A DNA stretch of 64,000 nt, taken from the NCBI RefSeq assembly GCF_029625215.1, contig NZ_CP121197.1, positions 1,302,001 to 1,366,000 on the forward strand, written 5' to 3'. The stretch comes from Aurantibacillus circumpalustris (lineage in GTDB: Bacteria; Bacteroidota; Bacteroidia; B-17B0; Aurantibacillaceae). Shown here one piece after another: positions 29,811 to 37,920 of this stretch (positions are counted from its first letter, which is position 1; the number at the start of each line of letters is the position of its first letter). The position numbers were made by a program, and so were the translations under genes. The notes under the pieces are model-generated. The model was not told the origin of the DNA. It did not search any database and was given only the letters and a program-made list of their open reading frames with translations.

Positions 29811-30680
29811 CTACAGTTTTTTAAGTTCTGTAGGTATGCGGCGCAAGCTGCCTTCTGTTTTAATTAAAATCTTTTGTACATCAACACCTTCAGGTGCATT
29901 CGCTTTTATTACTGCGGTGGCCTGTGCCATTGTAAAAGCTTTTTGCTCGTCCGCTCCCATTGGCGTGCTGCGCTGGTATCTTTTACCGTAGCGGCTAAAA
30001 ATTTCCGCATAACCAACCCGTTTACATTCTATTGATCGGCGTATCTTTTCTTTTAACCCATCTGCGCCCATCATATACCAGCCGCAAGCGTTCTCGGTAG
30101 CATTCCATAATGCTTTTAATTCTAAAAAGGCAGAGTATTCTAAATCGCCAACCTCGTCTAAAATAACAAGGGGGTTATGAGCCGCGCTAGTTATGTAGTA
30201 ACACAAATCTCCATAAACATTACTATACTTTCCAACGTGCTCAACCCCGAACTCGCGCGCAATTTGTCTAACTAATTTTTGTCTCGTTTTTACTTGGCTG
30301 CAATCAATGTAAACCGCGCCTTTATTTTCGCGCACATAAACCCGCGCGCTGTATGTTTTACCAATTCCGGCATCATCACAAAAAATCGCGCTTATACTTT
30401 TCTCTTGGCACTTTTTAAGTTGCGCTGTAATCGTGTTGTAAACGGGAGTTTTTGCCGTATTCCATTTACTGTTGCCTTTTAAATCAACCTCGGCAAGTCG
30501 CGCTAAACTTATCCATTGGCCATCACTTACTACCTGAAAAAAGTTGCCGTTGCTAAGTCTGCTCCATTGCGCAGCGTTAATACCTATTTTTGTCGAGAAC
30601 CCTTTATCGCTTCCGATATACATGCCGCGTTGCTCTTTTAAGGCTTTTACTATTTTGCTTTTTGCTTCTGTGGTTATCAT
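29811..30680 (-). CDS. MuB-like transposition ATPase
   Basis: A 289-residue AAA+ protein. The N-terminus (about 1-75) contains an HTH-like region (GFSTKIGINAAQWSRLSNGN). Walker A is in SAIFCDDAGIGKTYSARVY (about 98-115) and Walker B in HNPLVILDEVGDLEYSA (about 172-188). The order HTH then AAA+ is that of MuB, which binds target DNA, stimulates the transposase and gives target immunity. It directly follows the transposase and a small zinc-ribbon gene. Confidence 0.88.
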   Translation of the reverse strand: MITTEAKSKIVKALKEQRGMYIGSDKGFSTKIGINAAQWSRLSNGNFFQVVSDGQWISLARLAEVDLKGNSKWNTAKTPVYNTITAQLKKCQEKSISAIFCDDAGIGKTYSARVYVRENKGAVYIDCSQVKTRQKLVRQIAREFGVEHVGKYSNVYGDLCYYITSAAHNPLVILDEVGDLEYSAFLELKALWNATENACGWYMMGADGLKEKIRRSIECKRVGYAEIFSRYGKRYQRSTPMGADEQKAFTMAQATAVIKANAPEGVDVQKILIKTEGSLRRIPTELKKL

Positions 30681-30684
30681 AGAT

Positions 30685-30954
30685 TTATTTTTTTTGAGAT
30701 TTAATTATTTCTTTAAGTCTTTGGTTTGCCTCATCCATTCGGTATTCCTTTTCCAACTCCTTCACCCTTCTTTCTTGCTCCCGGTTAAACGCTTTTGTTT
30801 TTTCACTTAACTCAACCTCTAAAGCAAAAGGTGGTTCGTTTTTATTTTCGTGGCTCATAGGTAAATTCGCTTTGTTAAAACCTACCGGGCAAACAACCTC
30901 TCCAATTATACCGTGTGCATTTCCGCAACATTTACAAATCAGGTTGTTTGTCAT
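30685..30954 (-). CDS. Small zinc-ribbon-like protein between A and B genes
   Basis: An 89-residue protein with an N-terminal CKCCGNAHGIIGEVVC (CxC/CxxC...C) that may bind zinc, and a C-terminal coiled coil (FNREQERRVKELEKEY, then NQRLKEIIKSQKK). It lies in the 130-bp to 280-bp space between transposase and MuB-like genes with 4-7 bp gaps. No known Mu equivalent. Confidence 0.5.
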   Translation of the reverse strand: MTNNLICKCCGNAHGIIGEVVCPVGFNKANLPMSHENKNEPPFALEVELSEKTKAFNREQERRVKELEKEYRMDEANQRLKEIIKSQKK

Positions 30955-30961
30955 TGGTTAT

Positions 30962-32974
30962 TTATAAATTGTCAATTGCTTCTTGTTCGTCATTCTCTTG
31001 GCTGTATTGGTCTGTGATTGCATCCGGGTTAAACGGCTCTTCAACAACCTCCTCTTTTATTTCAGCTTCAGTTTCTAGCGCCTCGTTCAAAATTTTACTT
31101 TCAATAATCACAGCCGCGGCTAATTCTTGTTTGCTGTTTTTAGTGGCTGCATCAAATTCACTTACCACACTACTTTGGCGGCGGTAATTTTCGTAATCTA
31201 TCGAGGTGGCTTCAGCTTTACTTTCGTTGTAAGCAATTATCTTGTCTGCCTTACATAAAAACAACTCGCCTTGGTACAAATACACTTCGCTAATCAAACC
31301 CTCTTCATTTGGCAGATAAAACGCGTCTACGGTGTAATTTCCCGGTGTTAGTTTATCCATTATAGAAAAGCTGCCTATTCCGTACTTAGAACCTAAAACT
31401 GTTGCGTAATGGTTGCGGCGTATACTTGTTACTGTTTTGTTTCCAATCGCGCGGTAAACAATTGCTTTGCTTACGGTTGGCGAATTAGGATTCATGTTTT
31501 CAGTTAACACTTGCCAGCGAGTTTTGCCGGGATACTTTTTTTGTTTTGGGTGTAACTGGTTGTTGTAATCTTTACAAGCTTGCACATCATCTGCAACAAG
31601 TCTCTCGTAAGGCAGTTGGTTTTTTTCAACAAACTCATCGCCTTTTTTATCGCGGTCTACGGTGTAAGCTTCGTGTTTACTCCACCAACGGCCTATGCCG
31701 TTTTGTGTTTTCATTTCAACACCGTATTTTTTAGCGCGATTAAAGTGCTCTGCTCTTTTCTCTTGTGAGTTTCCAGCGTTACAAACGCGCACAAAAGGAA
31801 ACATCACGCCTAAATCATCAAAGAATTTATTTACTAAGTGATGTTCAACTTCAACCTCCATCGGCATTCCAAATTGCTCGCGTTCAATCAATCTAAACAG
31901 GTCGCGCATACAGTCTAAAAACAACTCTTCATTTTTAAACAAACTATGCGAGTAGCCAATTACGCATCCACTAGTTACATCGTAAGCGTAATAAGCCTTA
32001 ACCCATTTACCATTGTTGCACTTGCGCGGTAAATCTCTATCGTCCATCGATATTTTACTAAACGAAAACTCAGGCGCGTGTCTGTGGTGGTGTGGTCTGT
32101 GAACATTGTTATATCTGTGTGATCCCATTCTTATCTTATCAACCACGCTTCTATTTTGCGCTTGGTTTAAATAATTCCAAACCGTTGTCTCACCAATTAC
32201 AATCGGGCTGTCGTTTTCGTAAAAATCAAGTGGATTAAAAAGCTCTCCTGTTTTTCTGTCCGCAACTTGTATGTGTCCGGTTAAGAATTGAATGTATAAC
32301 GAGTGAACCGTTGATGCGAAAGGCTTATTCGGCATCGTGTAAAGGCTCATAATAAGATTTTCAATTTTGTCGTTTACCTTGCGACTGTTATCATTGCAGT
32401 ATTTACCGCTAATCAACCCAGCATAACCTTCGCTTAAATATTTAGAGTACTTCCTGCTAAGTGTTACCGATGTAGATGGTAAGGAGTGTTTTAATTCGGC
32501 TCTAACATTATTTACAGCGGTTACAGCGTTATGCCAAAACTTATTTAAACTCGCACCTAGCTTACTGCGCACCTCTTTGGCGTTTGTGTGCGTTTCTTTT
32601 ATCGCATTAAGAACAGCCGCGTTAATACTATACTCGCGCTGTGTATCCGATGGTAATTTTCTGCCGTCAGATAATGTATAGTCGCTGTAAAAACTTATAG
32701 CTTTCGAATCGGCAATTATTTTATCTTTAAAAGGCTTTATTGTTGCTTGCTCTGTAACCTCGCCATACTTAGCTGAAATCATATCGCGATATTTTTGAGG
32801 TATACTATTAAACTCAACTAAAGCAGACTGGCCATTGCAAGCGCGGCGCATAACATTAACACCACTCTTAACCCATTTGTCCCACAACGATTTTGATATA
32901 AGGCCATCGGGGTTTCCGTCCCTCATTATCAACATCGATCCGCTAATACATAACTTGTCTTTGTAATATTCCAT
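30962..32974 (-). CDS. MuA-like DDE transposase
   Basis: A 670-residue transposase. The N-terminal ~250 residues would bind end sites (helical, basic). The RNase H-like core starts near 300: ISMDDRDLPRK gives the first acidic residue (Asp311/312), AYYAYDVTSGCVIGYS forms the next strand, MEVEVEHHLVNKFFDDLG would carry the second (Glu377, where Asp is usual), and GNSQEKRAEHFNRAKKYG holds the third (Glu409). A basic C-terminal domain follows (RRNHYATVLGSKYGIGSF). Length equals MuA (663). It catalyses integration and replicative transposition. It lies downstream of the Ner-like gene. Confidence 0.9.
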   Translation of the reverse strand: MEYYKDKLCISGSMLIMRDGNPDGLISKSLWDKWVKSGVNVMRRACNGQSALVEFNSIPQKYRDMISAKYGEVTEQATIKPFKDKIIADSKAISFYSDYTLSDGRKLPSDTQREYSINAAVLNAIKETHTNAKEVRSKLGASLNKFWHNAVTAVNNVRAELKHSLPSTSVTLSRKYSKYLSEGYAGLISGKYCNDNSRKVNDKIENLIMSLYTMPNKPFASTVHSLYIQFLTGHIQVADRKTGELFNPLDFYENDSPIVIGETTVWNYLNQAQNRSVVDKIRMGSHRYNNVHRPHHHRHAPEFSFSKISMDDRDLPRKCNNGKWVKAYYAYDVTSGCVIGYSHSLFKNEELFLDCMRDLFRLIEREQFGMPMEVEVEHHLVNKFFDDLGVMFPFVRVCNAGNSQEKRAEHFNRAKKYGVEMKTQNGIGRWWSKHEAYTVDRDKKGDEFVEKNQLPYERLVADDVQACKDYNNQLHPKQKKYPGKTRWQVLTENMNPNSPTVSKAIVYRAIGNKTVTSIRRNHYATVLGSKYGIGSFSIMDKLTPGNYTVDAFYLPNEEGLISEVYLYQGELFLCKADKIIAYNESKAEATSIDYENYRRQSSVVSEFDAATKNSKQELAAAVIIESKILNEALETEAEIKEEVVEEPFNPDAITDQYSQENDEQEAIDNL

Positions 32975-32985
32975 GCTTTCAGTGT

Positions 32986-33240
32986 TTAATCGTTTTCTCC
33001 TACAATAATTATCTCCTTTGCTTTCTGCTGGCCGTTTTCAATATGTCTGTTCAATTTTTTAGCTGCTTTGTAAATTATTTTAGCTAAAGCCGAGTTTATT
33101 GGCCTTCTTGCCGAAACTATTTTTCTCACGTAATTCTCTTCGCAATCCGCTTCTGTAGCTAAGAATTTTACTTGCTCACCAGTAATGTGAGTAAGCGGTA
33201 AGTGTTTAAATTTTGATGGTATTGAATTTTTCATATACAT
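32986..33240 (-). CDS. Ner-like small DNA-binding protein
   Basis: An 84-residue basic protein (MYMKNSIPSKFKHLPLTHIT) with a helix-turn-helix-like segment (GEQVKFLATEADCEENYVRK, then IVSARRPIN). It lies divergent from the repressor and directly before the transposase, the place of Ner in Mu. It would down-regulate the early and repressor promoters. A second ATG two codons later is equally possible. Confidence 0.65.
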   Translation of the reverse strand: MYMKNSIPSKFKHLPLTHITGEQVKFLATEADCEENYVRKIVSARRPINSALAKIIYKAAKKLNRHIENGQQKAKEIIIVGEND

Positions 33241-33347
33241 TTGTCCCGAATACGGTACAAATATAAGTCAGATTATTTGACTAAAGAGTTAAAATGTCAA
33301 ATAAAACTTACATACTTATCAACAATCGTATTGTTAATTTGACGTAA
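33241..33347. promoter_or_regulatory. Divergent early/repressor operator region
   Basis: The 107-bp gap between the Ner-like gene and the repressor contains the imperfect palindrome GTCAGATTATTTGAC (33267-33281), a related half GTCAAATAAA (from 33296) and another ATTTGAC (33337-33343). The element GTCAAATAATCTGAC and its half-sites are probable repressor or Ner binding sites. Confidence 0.65.
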
Positions 33348-33785
33348 ATGGAGTTTTTCGCTAAAAACCTCAAATATTTAAGAGAGCAATTAGGCAAGAA
33401 TCAGCCTGATGTAGCTAGTGATTTGGGGCATCCGTCAAGAAGCCGCATTGCAAACTATGAAACCGGAGCTTCTAAACCGGGCTTCGAAGATTTAGTAAAA
33501 CTCGCCAAGTATTATAACATTTCTCTTGACGACTTATTACATAAAGACATATCCGATCCAAACTTTACAACAGTTAACGAAGCGCAAACGGCTTACGAGA
33601 AAAAGGACTTAAATATGTCTTATTTGCTTTTGGAAAACGAAACTCTACATAAAAGGGTCACAACTTTAGAATCTCTCAATAAAATACTTTCGACAGATAA
33701 TGCAGATTTAACGACGAGTAATAACAATTTGCTCACCATGCTCAAATCCTTGTCTAGCAAGGAAAATAAAGAGAAAAAAATGTAA
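33348..33785 (+). CDS. Phage repressor, XRE-family HTH
   Basis: A 145-residue protein with an N-terminal XRE helix-turn-helix (NLKYLREQLGKNQPDVASDL, then SRSRIANYETGASKPGFEDL, residues about 8-60). It is followed by a coiled coil (about 85-140, ENETLHKRVTTLESLNKILS) that should dimerise it. Divergent from the early operon, it is the lysogeny repressor (Mu c in function, but from a different protein family without a protease domain). The lack of a LexA-like cleavage domain suggests RecA-independent induction. Confidence 0.8.
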   Translation: MEFFAKNLKYLREQLGKNQPDVASDLGHPSRSRIANYETGASKPGFEDLVKLAKYYNISLDDLLHKDISDPNFTTVNEAQTAYEKKDLNMSYLLLENETLHKRVTTLESLNKILSTDNADLTTSNNNLLTMLKSLSSKENKEKKM

Positions 33786-33838
33786 CAAGCCAGCGTTTTT
33801 ACACGTTATAAAGTTACACAAATCACAAAACTATATTT

Positions 33839-33985
33839 ATGGACATCCCCAAGCATCCAAATTGCCAAACCTGTGGCATTGTTAAACAATTACTTTCCGT
33901 AATCAAAGACTTAGAATTAATACATAAGTTTTCAAATAAAAAACCAGTAGTACATAGTACGCCTCCCAAAGTCAGATTAAACTAG
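33839..33985 (+). CDS. Small Cys-motif protein, 48 aa
   Basis: A 48-residue frame (MDIPKHPNCQTCGIVKQLLS) 53 bp after the repressor on the same strand. It has one CxxC pair and a basic C-terminus. Short but with plausible codon use; it would be co-expressed with the repressor in the lysogen. No family recognised. Confidence 0.4.
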   Translation: MDIPKHPNCQTCGIVKQLLSVIKDLELIHKFSNKKPVVHSTPPKVRLN

Positions 33986-34045
33986 ACTTCACCCCATTTT
34001 CACCCCGTTTTTTCAGCCCAATTAAGGCTAATCAACTGCTTTTCA

Positions 34046-34060
34046 GTCAAATAAACTGAC
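34046..34060. promoter_or_regulatory. Second copy of the GTCAAATAAACTGAC operator
   Basis: GTCAAATAAACTGAC differs at one base from the reverse complement of the palindrome at 33267-33281. Its location about 260 bp downstream of the repressor suggests a distant operator, perhaps for looping, or a transposase-enhancer-like site. Confidence 0.5.
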
Positions 34061-34174
34061 GTTTTACTATTTCTATTGTCAAAACTAAGGAAATAAGGGT
34101 TGGTGTATGTGGCTTTTTATGCCGTTTAAACACTTTTTTAAGGGTATTAAATCACAACAAAACACTTAAAAAGT

Positions 34175-34210
34175 ATGCCCAACTGTCCGCCCAACCGTCC
34201 GCCCAACTAT
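34175..34210. repeat. Three tandem 12-bp repeats
   Basis: Three consecutive units of CGCCCAACYGTC type (TGCCCAACTGTC, CGCCCAACCGTC, CGCCCAACTATG) in the non-coding region between the repressor unit and the prophage end. Confidence 0.6.
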
Positions 34211-34267
34211 GTTTTTTCGTCGTTTTTTACACTTTTATCGGTAGAAAATTAACCTTTTTGGTCATAA

Positions 34268-34312
34268 AACAAAAAAGGCCGCAAGGCCTATAAAATAAAG
34301 GCTTTAAGCCCT
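34268..34312. terminator. Hairpins, probable terminator of repressor transcript
   Basis: AGGCC-GCA-AGGCCT and the following AAAGGCTTTAAGCCCTTT form two short stems flanked by A- and T-runs. They could end rightward transcription from the repressor before the prophage end. Confidence 0.4.
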
Positions 34313-34331
34313 TTGTTAGTTAATTTGACGC

Positions 34332-34450
34332 GTGTATAGTTGATCTGATTAAAACGCGGTTAAATGGCGGTTTTATTGGGTTTTTTCGGCTTTTTATAGT
34401 TGATAATGAGTAATTGATAAAATGTACCCTGTAATTAACCAACTATACAC
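34332..34450. repeat. GTGTATAGTTG inverted pair near prophage end
   Basis: GTGTATAGTTG at 34332-34342 and its exact reverse complement CAACTATACAC at 34440-34450, with a third partial copy TATAGTTGAT at 34396-34405. They lie among the putative transposase sites and may also be protein-binding sites. Confidence 0.55.
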
Positions 34451-34531
34451 CTAATATGTACTTTTCGTTTTGAATAAGGTTTTCGGCTTTTTGGGCTAAT
34501 CTTCAATGTTAACGGGCTTTTTCGGCTTTTT
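34383..34531 (-). repeat. Putative transposase end-binding sites (3 x TTTTCGGCTTTTT)
   Basis: Three identical 13-mers in the same orientation at 34383-34395, 34480-34492 and 34519-34531. On the minus strand each reads AAAAAGCCGAAAA, and two continue with ACCC or AGCCC. Mu L1 ends with CGAAAAAAACC, so the core agrees. This region should be the transposase-proximal end of the prophage. The exact border is not determined: CA dinucleotides at 34550-34551 and 34578-34579 are candidates. Confidence 0.65.
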
Positions 34532-34720
34532 TGGAGATACTCTCTTTATCACTTTTGGTTTTGACCCCCTTAAAAAACAGCTCTAAGCATTTGATTTTAA
34601 AACAAATTTTATGAATACTACAAATCATAGCAAGGTGCTGCTACGATAACACATACTTTTGTGAAGAGCTTAGTTAGTAAAGCGTGAATAAGAAAGTGGC
34701 AAAGGCAATTAGAACAAGAC

Positions 34721-34728
34721 TAACTTTG
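34721..34728 (+). promoter_or_regulatory. Candidate recA -7 element TAACTTTG
   Basis: TAACTTTG fits the Bacteroidota -7 consensus TAnnTTTG and lies 34 bp before the recA ATG. A matching -33 TTG is not clear. Confidence 0.5.
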
Positions 34729-34762
34729 ATAAAATACGTAATCAATAAATAAGAAATATATC

Positions 34763-35818
34763 ATGGCAAAGAAAAACTCAGAAGATGTAATGGAGGTAAA
34801 TGACAAAAAAGCGGTTAGTTCAGAAAAGCTAAAAGCACTTCAATTAACATTGGACAAACTAGAAAAAACGTATGGTAAAGGTACTGTAATGAAACTGGGT
34901 GATGCTAAAATTGAAGCCATCGAAGCCATTTCAACAGGATCTTTAGGTCTTGATATTGCTCTTGGTATTGGCGGTTTACCAAAAGGTCGTGTGGTTGAAA
35001 TATACGGGCCAGAATCTTCAGGTAAAACAACTTTAGCCATTCATGCTATTGCCAATGTGCAAAAAAGTGGTGGCATTGCTGCCTTTATAGATGCTGAACA
35101 TGCTTTTGATCGTTTTTATGCTGAAAAATTAGGTGTAGATACTGGAAGTCTTTTAATATCACAACCCGATAATGGGGAACAAGCCCTGGAGATTGCAGAC
35201 AATTTGATTCGCAGCGGCGCTGTTGATTTAGTTGTTGTTGACTCTGTTGCCGCTCTTACGCCAAAAGCCGAAATTGAAGGTGAAATGGGTGATAGCCGCA
35301 TGGGTTTGCAAGCACGTTTAATGAGTCAGGCGCTTCGTAAATTAACAGGTACAATTAATAAAACAGGCTGTTGCTGTATTTTTATTAATCAGTTGCGTGA
35401 AAAAATTGGCATTATGTTTGGAAATCCTGAAACAACAACGGGAGGTAATGCTTTAAAGTTTTATGCTTCGGTACGTTTGGATATTCGTAGAATAAGTCAG
35501 TTAAAAGAAGGCGACGTAGTAGCAGGTAACCGTGCTCGTGTTAAAGTTGTAAAAAATAAATTGGCGCCACCATTTCGTATGGCTGAGTTCGATATTATTT
35601 TTGGAGAAGGTATTAGTAAGGTTGGTGAGATTATTGATATAGGTGTTGAAAAGGGAATTATTAAAAAAGCTGGATCGTGGTTCAGTTACGAAGACACTAA
35701 ATTAGGGCAAGGACGCGACTCGGTTAAAAACCTGTTTGCTGAAAATCCTGATTTGGCCGATGAAATCGAAGGAAAAATAAAAGACATATTGAGCGCTGAG
35801 AATGCTCCTGCCGAATAG
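34763..35818 (+). CDS. recA: Recombinase RecA
   Basis: A 351-residue RecA of normal length. Walker A is GPESSGKT (in [20 protein letters not shown]), Walker B is [12 protein letters not shown], loop L1 has [20 protein letters not shown], and [20 protein letters not shown] contains the conserved L2 start. The short acidic C-terminus is usual. It forms ATP-dependent filaments on single-stranded DNA for recombination and the SOS response. It is the first host gene after the prophage end; its promoter seems intact. Confidence 0.98.
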   Translation: MAKKNSEDVMEVNDKKAVSSEKLKALQLTLDKLEKTYGKGTVMKLGDAKIEAIEAISTGSLGLDIALGIGGLPKGRVVEIYGPESSGKTTLAIHAIANVQKSGGIAAFIDAEHAFDRFYAEKLGVDTGSLLISQPDNGEQALEIADNLIRSGAVDLVVVDSVAALTPKAEIEGEMGDSRMGLQARLMSQALRKLTGTINKTGCCCIFINQLREKIGIMFGNPETTTGGNALKFYASVRLDIRRISQLKEGDVVAGNRARVKVVKNKLAPPFRMAEFDIIFGEGISKVGEIIDIGVEKGIIKKAGSWFSYEDTKLGQGRDSVKNLFAENPDLADEIEGKIKDILSAENAPAE

Positions 35819-35848
35819 GTAGCTTGTTTTTTAGAGATTTGTTAAATG

Positions 35849-35874
35849 AAAGCCATTCTGAAAAGGGTGGCTTT
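35849..35874 (+). terminator. recA terminator
   Basis: AAAGCCA / TGGCTTT stem with a 12-nt loop followed by TGTTTTTTT, 30 bp after the recA stop. Confidence 0.7.
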
Positions 35875-35925
35875 TGTTTTTTTATCATACTATAAATTGT
35901 AGTAAGACTTTGAATTAAACCGTAG

Positions 35926-35933
35926 TAACTTTG
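35926..35933 (+). promoter_or_regulatory. Candidate -7 element before integrase
   Basis: TAACTTTG (TAnnTTTG type) only 3 bp before the ATG at 35937, so a transcript starting from it would have almost no leader. Confidence 0.35.
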
Positions 35934-35936
35934 ATT

Positions 35937-37100
35937 ATGCAAACACCCAAAGTTATTCTTGGAAGAGATAAGCATAAAAAAATTGACATTGTCAAAATCT
36001 CATTCGAAAAAAACAATGAATTGTTACGTTGTTTAAGAAAATTGCCGCAACTAAAGTGGAGTGCAACACTGCGCACTTGGTATGCGCCCTACACTAGTTC
36101 GTTAACCAAAGAAATTTTAAAATTAGTGCAAGGCCTTGCTGAGATTCATTTTGACGTTGCAGCTAAAGAGTCTGTGATTGTGGAAATAAGTTCATCAAAA
36201 ACTCACAACGAATCAGTTACGGTTATAAAATCTCCAGCAAAACAATTGGCGGAATTAAATCCTGATCAGGAAGGAAATGTAAAAACTTTAGAATATTGGA
36301 TGCGTTCGCGTAGATATAGTGAAAGCACTATTAGTACATACACTGAAGCGCTACGTGTTTTTTTGCGATATTTTCCTAATAAAGCGGTTGATGATATAAC
36401 GAATGAAGATTTAATTGTTTTTAACAATCAGTATATTATTCTGCATAAATTATCGGCTTCCTATCAAAATCAAGTCGTAAACGCAGTGAAACTATTTTTT
36501 CGCACTGTTCAAAAACGGTCGATGGATGTTGAGCTAATATATAGACCAAAAAGAGCGAAGTTGCTGCCTAATGTCTTGAGTAAGGAAGAAGTTAAGTGGA
36601 TTTTGAACGCCTTAAATAACATTAAACACAAAACCATGTTAAGTTTGATTTATGCCTGTGGTTTACGCTGCGGGGAGTTATTGAGGCTAAAGCCAGAACA
36701 CGTTGATGAAAGACGAAAACTATTAATTATAAAACAGTCGAAAGGTAAAAAGGATCGCATTGTTCCTTTGAGTGATAAGGTAGTAGCTTTAATTTCCGAA
36801 CATCTAAGAATACAGAAGGGTGATTTTTTTCTATTTGAAGGGCAAACAAAAGGACAGATGTATGATGATCGTAGTTTACAACAAGTGCTGAGGAATGCAG
36901 TTTCGAAAGCGGGCATTCGAAAACCCGTAACTCTGCATTGGTTGAGACACAGTTACGCAACGCATTTATTAGAGGGAGGCACCGATTTACGTTATATACA
37001 AGAAATTTTGGGGCACAACAGTAGTAGAACAACGGAGATATATACCCACGTAAGTAATTTGAGTATTCAACGCATTATTTCACCATTTGATACTTTATAG
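35937..37100 (+). CDS. Tyrosine recombinase, IntI/Xer-like
   Basis: Started at ATG 35937 (MQTPKVILGRDKHKKIDIVK), 387 residues. Residues about 10-75 form an extra N-terminal domain (LRCLRKLPQLKWSATLRTWY). The SAM-like arm-binding domain spans about 115-205 (LEYWMRSRRYSESTISTYTE). The catalytic domain has Arg in CGLRCGELLRL, HWLRHSYATHLLEGG (HxxR), LGHNSSRTTEIYTHVS (His and nucleophile Tyr), and ends RIISPFDTL, which recalls integron integrases (RSPLDAL). The IntI-specific insert is not fully present. It probably acts on the structured DNA downstream or on a mobile element. Confidence 0.85.
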   Translation: MQTPKVILGRDKHKKIDIVKISFEKNNELLRCLRKLPQLKWSATLRTWYAPYTSSLTKEILKLVQGLAEIHFDVAAKESVIVEISSSKTHNESVTVIKSPAKQLAELNPDQEGNVKTLEYWMRSRRYSESTISTYTEALRVFLRYFPNKAVDDITNEDLIVFNNQYIILHKLSASYQNQVVNAVKLFFRTVQKRSMDVELIYRPKRAKLLPNVLSKEEVKWILNALNNIKHKTMLSLIYACGLRCGELLRLKPEHVDERRKLLIIKQSKGKKDRIVPLSDKVVALISEHLRIQKGDFFLFEGQTKGQMYDDRSLQQVLRNAVSKAGIRKPVTLHWLRHSYATHLLEGGTDLRYIQEILGHNSSRTTEIYTHVSNLSIQRIISPFDTL

Positions 37101-37172
37101 AAAATGTTTATTTTAGTACAACTATCTGAGAAAGCCCAAGAAATTCTCATAAAAACGAGAAAATCTAAAAAG

Positions 37173-37226
37173 CTATAAACATTCGCCAATCTCCCATATG
37201 TATGTTGGATAAGCGAAAGTTTATAG
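37173..37226. repeat. Long inverted repeat after integrase (attI/attC-like?)
   Basis: Arms CTATAAACATTCGC (37173-37186) and GCGAAAGTTTATAG (37213-37226) pair at 13 of 14 positions around a 26-nt loop that contains GTTGGAT, which fits the GTTRRRY core of integron sites. It starts 73 bp after the recombinase stop. Confidence 0.55.
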
Positions 37227-37366
37227 CGGGTATATGGTAGTTATGTGCAATTGTCCAGGTGACCGCCTGTGTGAAGTGTAGTTTTGAGGAGAGGAATCAA
37301 TTTAATTTTTTGGAGAATAAGGCCAGCTGCTTGTGAAAAAATTATGACAGTAATTTTTTTGGCTGC

Positions 37367-37431
37367 CAAGTTGTTTCGATCGACATCGTGAAAGCTCGCT
37401 TTCAAACGACTGGCGTCGTTAAAACAACTTG
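37367..37431. repeat. Nested hairpin cluster
   Basis: Outer arms CAAGTTGTTT / AAACAACTTG (37367-37376, 37422-37431). Inside are TGAAAGC / GCTTTCA (37389-37395, 37398-37404, 2-nt loop) and AACGAC / GTCGTT (37405-37410, 37415-37420, 4-nt loop). All three are perfect. This is far more structure than random DNA. Confidence 0.75.
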
Positions 37432-37863
37432 ACAAAGTTATTTTTAAAAATTTACAAAGTCAAATTTTACTACAAAATGTAGCATCTGGACTTTTTTGTT
37501 CTCAAAAACTAAATGGCCTTCTCCCCTCACGTCTCCAAGACGGCGCCAATCAGAAAGATTAGCGCCATATTGTAGACTAAAACTCCAAACTTCCTGGGCT
37601 AGACTTAACAGTTGTGGCCACTGGACAACTACGTGGCCCCACCGCACCGCCTAGACTGCCAACTGCACATAACACTGGGCAATTGCGTCATTTTTGCGTG
37701 TTACTGTACAAATACTTAACTTGGACTAGCAAAAACGCACGCAAGCCCAGAATCCGTTACTGGTAAGCCACCGGGGCATCGAAACAAACAAGGACATCAA
37801 CCTCACTCTATAGACAATTGACGGTATAAAACGGACAAATAAGTTGATTAACGTATAATTAAG

Positions 37864-37894
37864 TTGTATAACTGAAATATAAGTTATACATTTG
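37864..37894 (+). promoter_or_regulatory. blaR1-like promoter with BlaI-type operator
   Basis: TTG (37864-37866) and TACATTTG (37887-37894) are separated by 20 bp, fitting the Bacteroidota promoter form. Overlapping it is the perfect inverted repeat TGTATAACT / AGTTATACA (37865-37873, 37882-37890; 8-bp spacer), with TGTA/TACA half-sites as in BlaI/MecI operators. Binding would block both elements, giving autoregulation of the pair downstream. Confidence 0.75.
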
Positions 37895-37920
37895 TTTCAT
37901 AATCTTTAAAAACTACAATT

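Larger units (their letters stand above)
33986..34762. other. Non-coding end of prophage and host recA leader
   Basis: No convincing gene lies here. From left to right it holds the second operator copy, the 12-bp tandem repeats, terminator-like hairpins, the GTGTATAGTTG inverted pair and three transposase-type sites up to about 34.53 kb. The stretch from about 34.58 kb onward is AT-rich host leader of recA. Confidence 0.65.
37101..37860. other. Hairpin-rich non-coding region downstream of integrase
   Basis: Short open frames here lack gene character. The region contains several nested inverted repeats (37173-37226, 37367-37431). The string GTTATGTGCARTTG lies at 37239-37252, and its inverse lies at 37659-37672. 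TTGTCCAG is also inverted between about 37251 and 37628. The arrangement suggests recombination sites of an integron-like system, but no canonical attC array is proven. Confidence 0.5.

Noticed and set aside
34540-34600. Exact prophage terminus at a CA dinucleotide
   Set aside because: Two candidates fit equally (34551 and 34579) and the other prophage end is outside the window, so no target duplication can be checked.
37241-37647. Two short leftward open frames downstream of the integrase
   Set aside because: Their translations are low-complexity and cross the hairpin arms; the region is better explained as non-coding structured DNA.
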